Below are positions 10,235 through 20,290 of a stretch of DNA of 64,000 nucleotides, piece by piece. The stretch is from Okapia johnstoni (taxonomy: Eukaryota > Chordata > Mammalia > Artiodactyla > Giraffidae): NCBI GenBank assembly GCA_024291935.2, contig CM044326.1, forward strand, positions 38,458,948 through 38,522,947. The letters are read 5' to 3'. Below the pieces are notes generated by a model, which was not told where the DNA came from, ran no database searches, and worked only from the letters and a program-made list of their open reading frames with translations. Positions within the stretch are counted from its first letter, which is position 1; every line of letters starts with the position of its first letter. The position numbers and the translations under genes are program-made.

Positions 10235-11250
10235 AGATACATAGAACATTCACACCCACGAGCATGGCCATTATCATTAAAAAAAAAAAACAGAAAATAA
10301 CAAATGTTGGCAAGGATGTGAAGAAATTTGAACTCTCTTACATCTCTGGTGGGAATGCAAAACAGCATTTCCTTAAACAAAATTAAATGTAGAATTAGCA
10401 TACTATCCAGCAATTCTACTCCTTGGTAGTACCAAAAAGCAGAGATTCAAACAGATATTTGTACTTCTGTATCCATAACAGCATGATCACATCAGTCAAA
10501 AGGTGGAAACAGCCCAAGTGGCCACTGATGGATGAGTCAACTGTAGTGTCTACATACAATGAAAGAGTACTCAGCCTTAAAAAGGAAGGAAATTATGACA
10601 CATGCTACAGTGTGGATAAACCCTGAGTACATTATGTTAAGTGCAATAACCCAGCCACAGAAAGGACCCTCATTTTTTTAATTTATTTATTTTAATTGGA
10701 GGCTAATTACTTTACAATATTGTAGTGGTTTTTGCCATACATTGACATGAATCAGCCATGGGTGTACATGTGTCCCCATCCTGAGACCCCCTCCCACTTC
10801 CCACCCCTTTCCAACCCTCAGGGTCATCCCAGTGCACTGGCCCTGAGCACCCTGTCTCATGCATTGAACCTGGACTGGCGATCTATTTCACATATGGTAA
10901 TATACATGTTTCAATGCTATTCTCTCAAATCATCCCATCTTCGCCTTCTCCCACAGAGTCCAAAAGTCTGTTCTTTACATCTGTGTCTCTTTCACTGAAA
11001 AAGGACCCTCATTTTATGATGCTAATTTTATAGTGTACCTAGCTACAGTAGTCAAATTCATAAAAATAAAAAGTAGAATGGTTGCCAGGGGCCAGGAGAG
11101 GGATTTGACATTTTCACTTTGGGAAGATGAAAAAGTTTGAGATGGGTGATGCTGATGGTTGCACAATAGTGTGAATGTACTTAACGCCACCGAACTGTAC
11201 ACTTAAAAGAGTAAAGTTTATGTTATATGCATATTATCAGAATTTTTTTT
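10235..11250 (+). mobile_element. Old L1 (L1M-type) 3' end, split by a younger L1
   Basis: Sense strand, from the end of ORF2 through the 3' UTR: aaatgttggcaaggatgtga, ctctggtgggaatgcaaaac, gtggaaacagcccaagtgg, then after the interruption ggttgccaggggccaggaga and gaactgtacacttaaaagag. The sequence is continuous across the 10677-10999 insertion once one TSD copy is removed, so it is the older host element. The ORF2 part is riddled with stops. Confidence 0.85.
10661..11015 (-). mobile_element. L1 3'-UTR insertion with 16-bp TSD
   Basis: Inverted ruminant L1 3' UTR (10677-10999). A poly-T-like start is followed by ttggaggctaattactttac, ccatgggtgtacatgtgtcc and cacagagtccaaaagtctg. Perfect 16-bp repeats aaaggaccctcatttt at 10661-10676 and 11000-11015 flank it. 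It is 5'-truncated and nested inside the older L1M copy, so it is the later event. Confidence 0.93.
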
Positions 11251-12071
11251 AAATAGATGGAGAGCACCCCACCACCCTGTCTCTATTTTTTGCATCACAT
11301 TAGGCTGGGGATCCAAGGAAAGTCCAACTTCTGCCCATTTTCTAAAATTTCATCTTCCCAGGAGTTGCCACTATTTGTATGTCAGCTTTATTTGTAAATA
11401 CAATTAAAAAACCAACCACAAAACACCATCATCCCAGGAGTAAATGTTCCCGGGCTCTGAAACAGAGTGCTGTCGTTCCCATTAACAGTAATGAGAGTCC
11501 CAGGGCTAAACCTCCGTGCATCATGCTCAAAATTTACCCCCTAGAGTTTGCAGATGGAAAAAAAAAAAAAGATTATCTTATGTACAAACAGAAAACAGAA
11601 AATAAAGCCAGAAATGGGATTCTGACCACAGAGATGCCATGGGGCAATTAGCAGGCAATCTGGTGAGGATGGCTTCAGAAGGAAAGTGAAAGAGGGCATA
11701 CGGCAGAAAGACTACACCCAGTCCTGGTCTCCAGAGCGCTTATACGTTTCAGAACTGTCAAGGTGGCTGGTGACCAAAGGTCAGGAGACTAAGTTGTGAC
11801 TCTGACATTCAAACCTATTTTTTAACATAAATACCCACCTTGTGATGCAGAGAGACATACTTCCCATGCTATACAAAAGTTACAAAGTTTTTGTTTCAAA
11901 TGAATTTCAGTTGAGGTTTTTAAGAGTCCTAGTGCATTCTCAGAATTAAAAGACTTCAAGTTTTAATTCTCTCTTCACTTTGCACCTCCCCTAGAGCCTT
12001 TGTCATGTTCTAAGTTGTTAGGAAATATAATCAAATTAGCACAAGTAAAAAGGGTTTTATTGGAAGTCAGT
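11251..12071. other. No recognised feature
   Basis: Single-copy-looking DNA with short poly(A) runs (for example near 11560). The frame at 11379-11651 has no recognised domain. The 11440-11560 part has balanced composition that might reflect conserved non-coding DNA, but this is untested. Confidence 0.4.
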
Positions 12072-12119
12072 CTGTGCGTGTGTGTATGTGTGCGTGTGTA
12101 TGTCTCTCTCTCTCTCTCT
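12072..12119. repeat. Compound (TG)n-(TC)n microsatellite
   Basis: An interrupted gtgtgtgtatgtgtgcgtgt tract runs straight into about nine TC units. Confidence 0.95.
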
Positions 12120-13539
12120 TCTCCACGATTCCTTATGGGCTCCCATTCCTACTCTTCTCACTGCTGCTTTATTCTCAAGCTTCTGTCTACAGACGACAGT
12201 TTCATTTACTTCCTTGCCAACATTTAGGTGGACAAAATGGCTTTAATGCGATGTGGCCCCTCATTTCCAGGGCCGCTACCGCCTACCATCTCTGTGACGC
12301 ATTCAAACTCTCCAGAAAGGTAACCTTTGCCACAACTAGATGCTTTCAAGCCAAGTGCCCATCCTTTCTTGGACAAGTTGTGGCCAACATTGAAGGAGGA
12401 AGAGAAATTGAATAGCCTGCTGCCCACACTCCAGAAACTGAGAGCTGGAGCAATTCTCTGAGAGGGGCACGTAGCTGGGTAAGCAAGACAGCCAACAAGC
12501 AGCAAGCCTGGCTTCAGGTTAGAACGGCAGTTCACAAAGAGGAGTCTATAGTCACTATACTGTCAAAGTGTTTGCATGGTCAAAAATTTTTCCCACGGTA
12601 ATTCTAAGACATCATTCACCTCTTTGCACTCTGTTGACATGTTGTACTGATGGTGCTTAAGCTATACAGGATAAAACTACTGATGTCTGGCACAAATCAA
12701 GGCAGTGGCACCAGACTCGTTTAGCAGGCAATACATTCTTCACTACCACACACTTGAAGTTAAGAAAAAAAAATGCCAGTTTCCCTTAAGAATATCCTTC
12801 ATGAAATGGTAAAATAATTTTTAAAGTAAAAATGACTCACTTCATTTTCTCTTGAGTATTATGAAACTTTATGAAACTTCTTTTCGATACTCTGTGTAAA
12901 AAACAGGCAGTACACATAGATGACTTCTGTTGCAGCCCAAAGTATGGTGTTTGTCCTGCAGAAAACATTTGTATGATTGCTTGGGTTGCCAGCTAAACTA
13001 GCTACTTTTTCATGCAACACTTTTACTCAGAAGAACAGGAAAATTGGGGTTATTAAGATTTGAGTATTTAACAAACATTTTTCTCAAAAATGATTAAAAA
13101 AAAGCCTGTCATTTCAAAGCAAATATGAGCATTCAAACCAAAATATTTGAACTTCAGAAAATTTCTATCTGCCACAATGAGCTTGACAGCTCCTCCATAC
13201 TCATAAAGTTTTCTGATGAGATCACTGGTAATATCATTTAGTGTGATTTTTAAAGTATTTTGTAATCAAAGTGTCAACATTTAGAAGATAATACAGTGAA
13301 CCAATATTTTCCAAAATATCAACATATAATGTCTACAAAAACACACATGGGTCTAACAGCAGTTCCATCTCAAAGCTCAAGAAATACAGCTTTAATGTAT
13401 GATTTAATCTATGATTTTAACGTAATAAAATACAAAAAGCTCATTGATGTGGTTTCAACTAACTTTTAAGAAACTACCTCTTGCTGAGGTTTCTTGTGGT
13501 AACAAAAAAGAATACCCCACATTATTTGAAAAGGTTATT
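12120..13539. other. No recognised feature
   Basis: Unique-looking sequence, increasingly AT-rich to the right. A 49-bp segment at 12271-12319 sits between AG and GT dinucleotides, but exon status is not supported (see rejected items). Confidence 0.45.
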
Positions 13540-14108
13540 ATATTACTTTTATACTTTTATATAATAGATATAATATATAATATATATTATATGTATAATT
13601 ATACATAATTATATATTATATATTATATCATATTATTATTATATATATAACATGTATAATATATAATACAATATATATTATATTACATATTATTATACAT
13701 GTAACATGTATAATATACAATATACATTATATATATTATATATAATATGTATAATATTATATATAATGATATATATAATACTATGTAATATAATATATAT
13801 TGTATATATTATATATAGTTATACATTATATACATTGTATACATTATATATAATATATTGAATATATTATTATATGTAATATATACTACAATATAATAAT
13901 ATAATGTATTAATACATATTAATATTATACATAATATATAATATACATTATATTATAATATTTATATAATATATAATATTATATGTATAATGATATATAA
14001 AATTATATAATATATAATATAAATATATATAATTATATCATATATTTTTATATTATATTATATATGATACATAATATATATAATATAATTACTTATATTA
14101 CTTTTATA
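13540..14108. repeat. Long A/T-only island, (TA)n-like
   Basis: About 570 bp almost wholly composed of A and T in irregular TATA/ATAATATAT words, with only isolated G or C bases. Short palindromes occur throughout. The flanks share attacttttata-like words on both sides, consistent with expansion from a local seed. Such DNA melts easily and forms cruciforms. Confidence 0.95.
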
Positions 14109-14289
14109 TTACGATTGTATTACTTCTTCCTTTTCTAACACATATGTGAGACACTAGAGTTTTTCCATATACTTCAAACAGAACGACATATTTCAGTGGA
14201 GTTAATGAAGAAAGCACATATTCTGAAATTTATTCGTTTGGCTCAATATTCATTCTGAAATCTATTCATTTTAGGGCATATAACTAGCT

Positions 14290-14475
14290 AGTCTATTTTC
14301 ACTGCACCATAATATTCCATTGTAACAAACATCAATATGAAATTGAGTATTTAGGTTGTTTCTGATTTTTTTTTACTACACAAAATGCTTCTGTGAACAT
14401 TCACTGTATCTGTCTTGGTAGGCACGTTTTTCCCTGGTTTTCTTTCTAGAAGTAGAATTGCTCATTTCTAGTAAT
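14290..14475 (-). mobile_element. Old L1 fragment (inverted)
   Basis: accataatattccattgtaa, ttaggttgtttctgattttt, tgcttctgtgaacattcact and agtagaattgctcatttct follow the reverse complement of the L1 ORF2/3'-UTR junction. Heavily diverged. Confidence 0.65.
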
Positions 14476-14534
14476 AAGAGACCCTTTACCTCTACTAATA
14501 CAAGTAAGAGCTAATTCTTATTGAACACTTAATT

Positions 14535-14725
14535 GTCAAGTCTTTTTCTGACAGCATTACATATATTAATCCATGTGATTATTGAAAGACATTAGTGCCA
14601 TTTCACCCAGGAGAAGAGTGAGACAGAGAAATTCAATAGCCTATTCAAGTTCATTCAGCTAAAGGGAGGTAGAGCCAAGAGTGATTTCTCTCAGCTGGGC
14701 TCTGGAATCCATGTTTCTAACCATA
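14535..14725 (-). mobile_element. MIR SINE (inverted)
   Basis: Reverse MIR: ccatttcacccaggagaaga, then attcaatagcctattcaagt, ttcattcagctaaagggagg and agagccaagagtgattt. Confidence 0.65.
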
Positions 14726-14934
14726 CTCCTCAAAAGCTGGTAGTGAAGAGATGAAGCAGCTAGAGCATTACCATTAGAACACAATACTAATCAATGCTGC
14801 AGGCCAGATCTATAGATAAACACCAAAGTGAGTGGGCAAATCTTTGAGGAAAAACAGATTGCTTTCATAGTCTCCAAGTATCTCCCGCATAAATTTCCTA
14901 ATCACTGTGGTGGTTTTAACAAATAACTACAAAT

Positions 14935-15800
14935 TCTTTAACATCCCTCCCTCCAGGAGGCAGAGCTTAATATACCTCTCCTGAATGTGGGCTAGACTTG
15001 GTGACTTGATCCGATGAACAGAGTATGGAAAAATTAAACAAGTGAACTCTGTAGAGAAACCTGGAAAACACCACATTTATGGAGGGATCAAGGTTAACAC
15101 CCCCAGCAACAAGTCCTGTGTCCCCATCATGATGAAACAAGGACAGATCACCTCTGTGGTACCTTTTCCAACATCCAAACCAACAAGGACCAACTGCTTA
15201 GCACAGGGACCTCTGCTCTGTATCCTGTAATAACCTAAATGGGGAAAGGATTTAAAAAGGATATATGTATAATTGAATCACTATGCTGTACACCTGACAC
15301 CACACGACATTGGAAATCACCTATACTACAACATAAAATCACGTAAAAATTAAAACGTTTCAAAAGCAAGGGCATATCACCTCCGTGGCGCCCTTCCCTA
15401 ACATCCACACTTTCAGGCTATCTGTGAGAAAACATGGGACAAACTTAAATTGAGGTGTATTTTACAGAACGCCTGACAACGCTGCAAAAGTGTCAAGGTC
15501 AAGAAAAGATCTTTAAAAAAAAGGTCACTGATTAGAGGACGCCAAGGAGACCCTGTACAGACTAATCTGAATCCTGAGACAGAAAAGGAGTGGAAAAACT
15601 GGGGAAATCCAAATCAAGTCTACAATTTTAGTTAATAGTATTGCACCCAAGTTGGTTTCCTAGTTTTGATCAGTATTCCGTGGTTGTATAAGCTGTGAAC
15701 ATCAGAGGAAACTGGCTGAATGGTACAAGGGACACATGTATTCCCTTTGCAAATTCTCTGTGAATCTGAAATTATTACCAGAGGCGAGAGTGGAAGGTGG
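14935..15800 (+). mobile_element. Old L1M 3' UTR, split by a younger L1
   Basis: Sense L1M 3' UTR. The first part contains ctgaatgtgggctagacttg and gtgacttgatccgatgaaca. After the 15181-15365 insertion it resumes with ctatctgtgagaaaacatgg, aaaactggggaaatccaaat and tctacaattttagttaatag. It ends near the accession of a second L1 3' end at about 15795. Confidence 0.75.
15137..15410 (+). mobile_element. Artiodactyl L1 3' end with unusually long (44-bp) flanking repeat
   Basis: The insert (15181-15365) begins at the L1 block caacaaggaccaactgctta and ends caacataaaatcacgtaaaa plus an A-rich tail. It is flanked exactly by a 44/45-bp direct repeat (15137-15180 and 15366-15410), alike at all but about nine positions and one indel. 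The duplicated segment belongs to the L1M host. TSDs of L1 are commonly under 20 bp, so this one is long. Confidence 0.85.
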
Positions 15801-16140
15801 TCAAAAAGGTACCGATTTCCAGTTATAAGGTAAATAAGTCCTAGGAATGGAATGTACCACATGACAAATGTAACTAACCCTGCTCTGTGTTATATACGAA
15901 AGTTGTTAAGAGAGTAAATTCCGTTTTCATCACAAGGAAAATAATTTTGTCTATGTCTTTAATTCTGTGTCTATAGGAGATGATGGATATTCACTAACCT
16001 TACTGTGATAATCATTTCCTGATGTTTGGAAGTCAAATCACTATAATGTACACCTCTAAACTTATACAGTGATGTATGTCAATTATATCTCAATAAAAAT
16101 GGAAGGAAAACAAAAAAAAAAAAGAAAGCTAAGAAAAAAA
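15795..16140 (+). mobile_element. L1 3' end (L1MA-like)
   Basis: aaaaaggtaccgatttccag, ataaggtaaataagtcctag, agttgttaagagagtaaatt and gtcaattatatctcaataaa follow an L1 3' UTR to its polyadenylation site (aataaa near 16092), then two poly(A) stretches. It lies head-to-tail after the older L1M. Confidence 0.8.
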
Positions 16141-16252
16141 AAATGGTAACACCCAGCAATGCCTTCCTTTCTCATTCAGAGTAAAACAGCCAAAGAGCTT
16201 CTCCAGAAGGGTCCCACATGATCTGCCCTTACCCACCTCCCACCACAGCCCA

Positions 16253-16474
16253 GTGGGTTTTCCAGGTGACACAGTGGTAAAGACTCCTCCTGCCAATGCA
16301 GGAGATGGAAGAGATGCAGGTTCAATCCCTGGGCTGGGAAGATCCCCTGGAGAAGGAAATGGCAACCCGCTTCAGTATTCTTCCCTGAAAAAAAATCCCA
16401 TGGACAGAGGAGCCTGGCAGGCTACAGTCCATGGGGTTGCAAAGAGTCAGACCCGACTGAGCGAGTACGAGGAT
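16253..16474 (+). mobile_element. Bov-tA SINE
   Basis: Sense SINE with a mutated first base block (gtgggttttccaggtgacac) and the tail ccatggggttgcaaagagtc. The short repeat ccacagc at 16243-16249 and 16475-16481 may be its TSD. Confidence 0.92.
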
Positions 16475-16484
16475 CCACAGCAAA

Positions 16485-16905
16485 GCACCCTCGGATGCCC
16501 TCCGCCCACCTCACTCTTCCGGGACCTGCTTCTGTCTCAGGCTCTTTGCACTTGAAGTTGGCTCCGCCCAGGGTGCTCCTCTACAGGTATCACCATAGCC
16601 ACAAATTTCAGTTTTTTCGAGTCTTTGCTCAAAGGCAACTTCCTCAATGTGGCCCCACCCGATCGTTCGGATTGCAACTGATTCCCCCACCAGCCACTCC
16701 AGTGTTCCCTCATTCTGCTAGCTTTCCATATCAGGCATCACCTCCCCTCTCCCTGTGTCCTTTCCTTAATGAGTGCAATTACTGTCAACTGTCTGCGTCC
16801 CCACCAGAATGTCAGTTACATGAGGGCAGCGATTTTGGTTTTCTTCACTCTTGTATCCACGGTGCCAGGAACATGGGACAGCTAACTTTGTTAATAAGCT
16901 TACCC
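16485..16905 (+). mobile_element. L2 LINE 3' end
   Basis: Sense L2: tcaggctctttgcacttgaa, gagtctttgctcaaaggcaa, ccccaccagaatgtcagtta, catgagggcagcgattttgg and cttgtatccacggtgccagg in consensus order. The 206-codon open frame 16495-17115 is L2 plus the next SINE, not a gene. Confidence 0.88.
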
Positions 16906-16907
16906 AA

Positions 16908-17143
16908 ATCATTCCTAGGCTTCCCAGCTGGCACAGTGGCAAAGAATCTGCCTGTCAGTGCAGGAGACACAAGAGACTCAGGTTCGATCCCTAGGCCAGG
17001 AAGATCCTCTGAAATAGGAAATGGCAACCCACTCCAGTATTCTTGCCAGGAAAATGCCTTGGACAGAGGAGCCTGGTTGGCTACAGTTCATGGGGTGGCA
17101 AAGAGTTGGACATGACTGAGCGACTAAACAGATATCATTCCTA
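16908..17143 (+). mobile_element. Bov-tA SINE with TSD
   Basis: Sense SINE (16918-17133) bracketed by perfect 10-bp repeats atcattccta at 16908-16917 and 17134-17143. It inserted near the 3' end of the L2 copy. Confidence 0.95.
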
Positions 17144-18784
17144 ATATGTAACTTATTTATTGTCGGCATGCCTGTGACTAGAAGTTCACCAAGCGATGGA
17201 GGGGGTGGGGACCTTTCCTTCAGAGAGAACATGAGCAAAGGGTCCTGAAGAGTTCCCCAAGGCTGGAGGGAAGAGATGGGCAGAAGCCCCAACACATCAG
17301 CACAGGGATGGCAATGAACTCTGCTCCATGTGCCTAGAAAGGCAGACATGGAAAAGTAAACCTCCTTCAAAGGCAATGTGTAAGCCAAGCTGAAAGTTAT
17401 GAAAGATTTAGGTAAGCTCCTTTCTAAGCACCTTCAAAATTCCCAGAGGGTTTTTCTTATGTGGTAGGTATTATAATGAAAAAAGACCCAGACATGACAA
17501 GAGACACATGGGTAAAGACAGCTATTAAAGCAAGAATGATTGATTTCATAGCATTCCAAGGTAGCACTCTTTAACTCCAGATACAGCCACCTCTCAATGT
17601 CGGCCTCCCTTATTTGCATATGTAATTGACAGCTTGTTAACAGCTCATTAAGATCACTGAAAACCATGTGACAACTACAAACGGGTGTGCTTAAATGGGG
17701 ACAGAATCTGTGAATTGCATGATATTGAGAACTCAATCAGATCCTAGATTATAGGTCAGAAAACAAGTTGATCCACTCTGATGGTGAAAAAATAGGAACA
17801 TCCACCAACTTTCTTTTTAGAACTTTATTCAATAGCCCTGTTGTCCATAGGGTAATAAAGAAAAGCCCCAGTCATGGTGATTTTCAGGGCTCAGCTCTAC
17901 CAGGTGCGATGATGTGAGTACCAGTCTAATATAAATACCTAACAGCAGATCATTTCCGTTTCCAAAAACACCCGTTAAACTGCTTATGCAGTTTTAAAAT
18001 TTGTTCTTAAAATTCACCTTTTTCATAAACACAAGTCATTTAGACACTGCAATCTAATATTCTGCAAGTGAGAAAAATGTAAAGTGTAATTTGATTTTAG
18101 CCTATAAAAAGGAGATAAGTTTCCTGATTTGCACACAGTTACCATCGGTAAATTTGGAAGCTGTATTTTTTTGAAGAACATTTGAATATAAATAGTGCAA
18201 ATAATTGTTACATCAGCAAATCTCTTCTGAGCTTCAGACCCTGTGCAAAAACCGTCTTTTGCGAACTGTTTCCCTGGATAGAATAACAAGTTTAAAGGCC
18301 GGCTGTGTACAGGTTTATTCAATAGCTGTAAGCCCAGCTCATATATGTATGTAAGCTATCATATATAAGCTAAGCTCATCTATGACCAAGGGTATACTCT
18401 TCACAATCATAAAGCCTCCTTTTCTTCTACCTCCATCTAAAAGATGCAAATGGATGGTGACTATGGACTGAGGGTTCCAGCAAATGCTGCCCCATGCTCA
18501 GCCTTGGGATTCTGAAACCATCCACAGGGTTGCAGGACAGCCTGGTCCACCATGCTTCCCAGCTCTCACCAAACTGGCCAAACCCACTTTACACCAGCTC
18601 CTTCCCACCTACCCTTGTGCCTTTAGGTCAAGTGGACTTCCTTACCTCGTCTGTTCTCCCACTCTGTCCCTGTAGGGTGCCCAGTTCCTCCTCATCTGAT
18701 CAGGTTCAGTCCCAGGGATTCTGTTAAGTCAATGGGGACAAGTAGAAAAAGCACAGAAGCAGTATTTAGGGAGACTCAAGGTCA
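17144..18784. other. No recognised feature
   Basis: Mostly unique DNA. Around 18555-18720 there is weak L2-like sequence (ttccttacctcgtctgttct). No gene model fits. Confidence 0.45.
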
Positions 18785-18905
18785 GCCACCCAGGGACTGG
18801 GCTTCACTGCTTACTAGCAAAGTGTTCCACTGTGGGTTAGATATTTAACCTCATATGATCTCAGTTTCTTCCCCTATACAATAGGAACGATGCTTAGAAA
18901 TCTTG
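18785..18905 (+). mobile_element. MIR SINE
   Basis: Sense MIR core: ttcactgcttactagcaaag, then gatatttaacctcatatgat and tcagtttcttcccctataca. Confidence 0.65.
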
Positions 18906-19374
18906 GCCATGCCAGTCAACAGAAATAAAGGATAATATCTTGACAAGAATGAGAATTGATACTGATCGCTGATCTTGGCATTAAGTCCATGCTAGAGCTA
19001 TCAATATATCAGACTGACCACTTGACCTAAGAAATCCAGAGGCTGAACAAAGACATCTATCGTGACCTAACAAGAAGAGATGAAGTCTGTTCATCCCCAA
19101 AGTCCAAAAGAAGGACGAAAGAGATGATGGTGGTGGTAGAGGCTGAAACCAGAAGCCCATGATATGGGGCGAGCTTAAAGAGACCATCCATGGAGCTTTT
19201 CTGCATCACAGATTACAAGGAAGCAGAAACCATGACTAAGCAGAGGCCATGAGGTGGAAAGAAGCCACGACATGGAGGGAACAGAGGCTGGTGGGCTTAG
19301 CAGGAAGCAGATAAACAGGTGCCAGCAGCAGAGACCTCTCTTTCCCCTTGGGGGCCTGCTGTCTGTCTGGTCTA
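18906..19374. other. No recognised feature
   Basis: Purine-rich unique sequence. No family assigned. Confidence 0.45.
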
Positions 19375-19565
19375 GTCAGGGTTTGGCAAAACTTCTAAAA
19401 GGATCCAAAGAGTAAATATTTGGAGCGCTACAGCCCACATGGTCTCTGTTGCAACTCTTCAGCTCTGTCACTGTAGACAATACAGCCATTCTTAAAAGCA
19501 TGGCTGTCTTCCAGCACACTTATTTACAAAACCAGGTGAGGGGGGGTTGTTTGCTGACCCCTGAT
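19375..19565 (+). mobile_element. Non-autonomous hAT-like DNA transposon fossil
   Basis: ccaaagagtaaatatttgga, cccacatggtctctgttgca, tgtagacaatacagccattc and a tttgctgacccctgattt end match a well-known mammal-wide DNA repeat. I recognise the consensus but not its exact name. A second copy lies inverted at 29785-29975. Confidence 0.6.
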
Positions 19566-19792
19566 TTAGTCCACTCCATGGCACAATGATTCAGCCCTTC
19601 AGTGCTCTCTCCAGGCCACCACAGGACATTTATTAATCATTTCATGATCACCTAAGGGCCTAGTTCTGGCACTTTCTTTACCCTCCACCAGGAAGGAACA
19701 AATCTATAGATCTTCAGGAGGTAAGTGCTTAACACAGAAATTGCCGGTGACTTTTTTGTTTGGAGATTATTAAGAACCTCTAAATTTGCATG

Positions 19793-19880
19793 CACACCAC
19801 AAACACACACAAGCACGCACACACGCACGCACACACACACGCACACACACACACGTGCACACACACACGCACATGCCCCA
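19793..19880. repeat. Long (CA/CG) alternating microsatellite
   Basis: CA-rich repeat with interspersed GC and GT steps. Positions 19813-19876 are 64 bases of unbroken purine-pyrimidine alternation, favourable for left-handed DNA. Open frames made of Cys-Val or Thr-His runs here are artefacts. Confidence 0.97.
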
Positions 19881-20089
19881 AAATATCTTTGGACATCTCT
19901 CTGTCAGTGTTCTTCAATGTTTCTTTTTTCCCATATTTCTCAACTAGCCCAGCCATAAGCAACATCTGAAGGAAGTACCACAATTTGAAAAGTAATAACA
20001 GTAAGGACAAAAAGCAAAATATATTTTTTTATTACCAGCCTAGGTGGCCAAGGAATTGCTATTTTAATGATCTTTAATGATCTTTCCAG

Positions 20090-20168
20090 GTAATTCTTAA
20101 ATATACTAAAGCTTGAGAATCACTTGGCTACCCACTGATAACCCTGGGGAATTTTCAAAAGGCACCAA
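20090..20168 (+). mobile_element. Possible MER20/MER5-like DNA transposon piece
   Basis: aaagcttgagaatcacttgg and ccctggggaattttcaaaag resemble the start of a mammal-wide hAT MITE. It is cut off by the BovB fragment at about 20170. Confidence 0.4.
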
Positions 20169-20169
20169 T

Positions 20170-20290
20170 GACCCTGATGCTGGGAAAGACTGAAGGCAGG
20201 AGGAAAAGGGGACGACAGAGGATGAGATGGTTGGATGGCATCACTGACTCAATGGACAAGGACAGAGGAGCCTGGTGGGCTGAGTCCAAG
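20170..20290 (+). mobile_element. BovB 3' fragment with internal deletion
   Basis: accctgatgctgggaaagac through atggttggatggcatcactg is BovB ORF end. At 20254-20268 the sequence jumps from the first atggaca to the second ggaca block of the consensus, losing about 30 bases, and continues gaggagcctggtgggctg. Confidence 0.85.

Noticed and set aside
12271..12319. Possible 49-bp exon between AG and GTAACC
   Set aside because: A weak pyrimidine tract, a tiny size, and no neighbouring exons or recognised peptide. AG/GT pairs this close occur often by chance.
13540..14108. A/T island as a CRISPR array or satellite with a fixed unit
   Set aside because: No constant repeat unit or spacers. The words vary continuously, as in an expanded TA microsatellite.
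16495..17115. 206-codon open frame on the plus strand
   Set aside because: Consists of L2 3' end followed by a Bov-tA SINE. No independent coding signal.
19652..20010. Cys/Val- and Thr/His-repeat open frames
   Set aside because: Six-frame translations of a CA/CG dinucleotide repeat.
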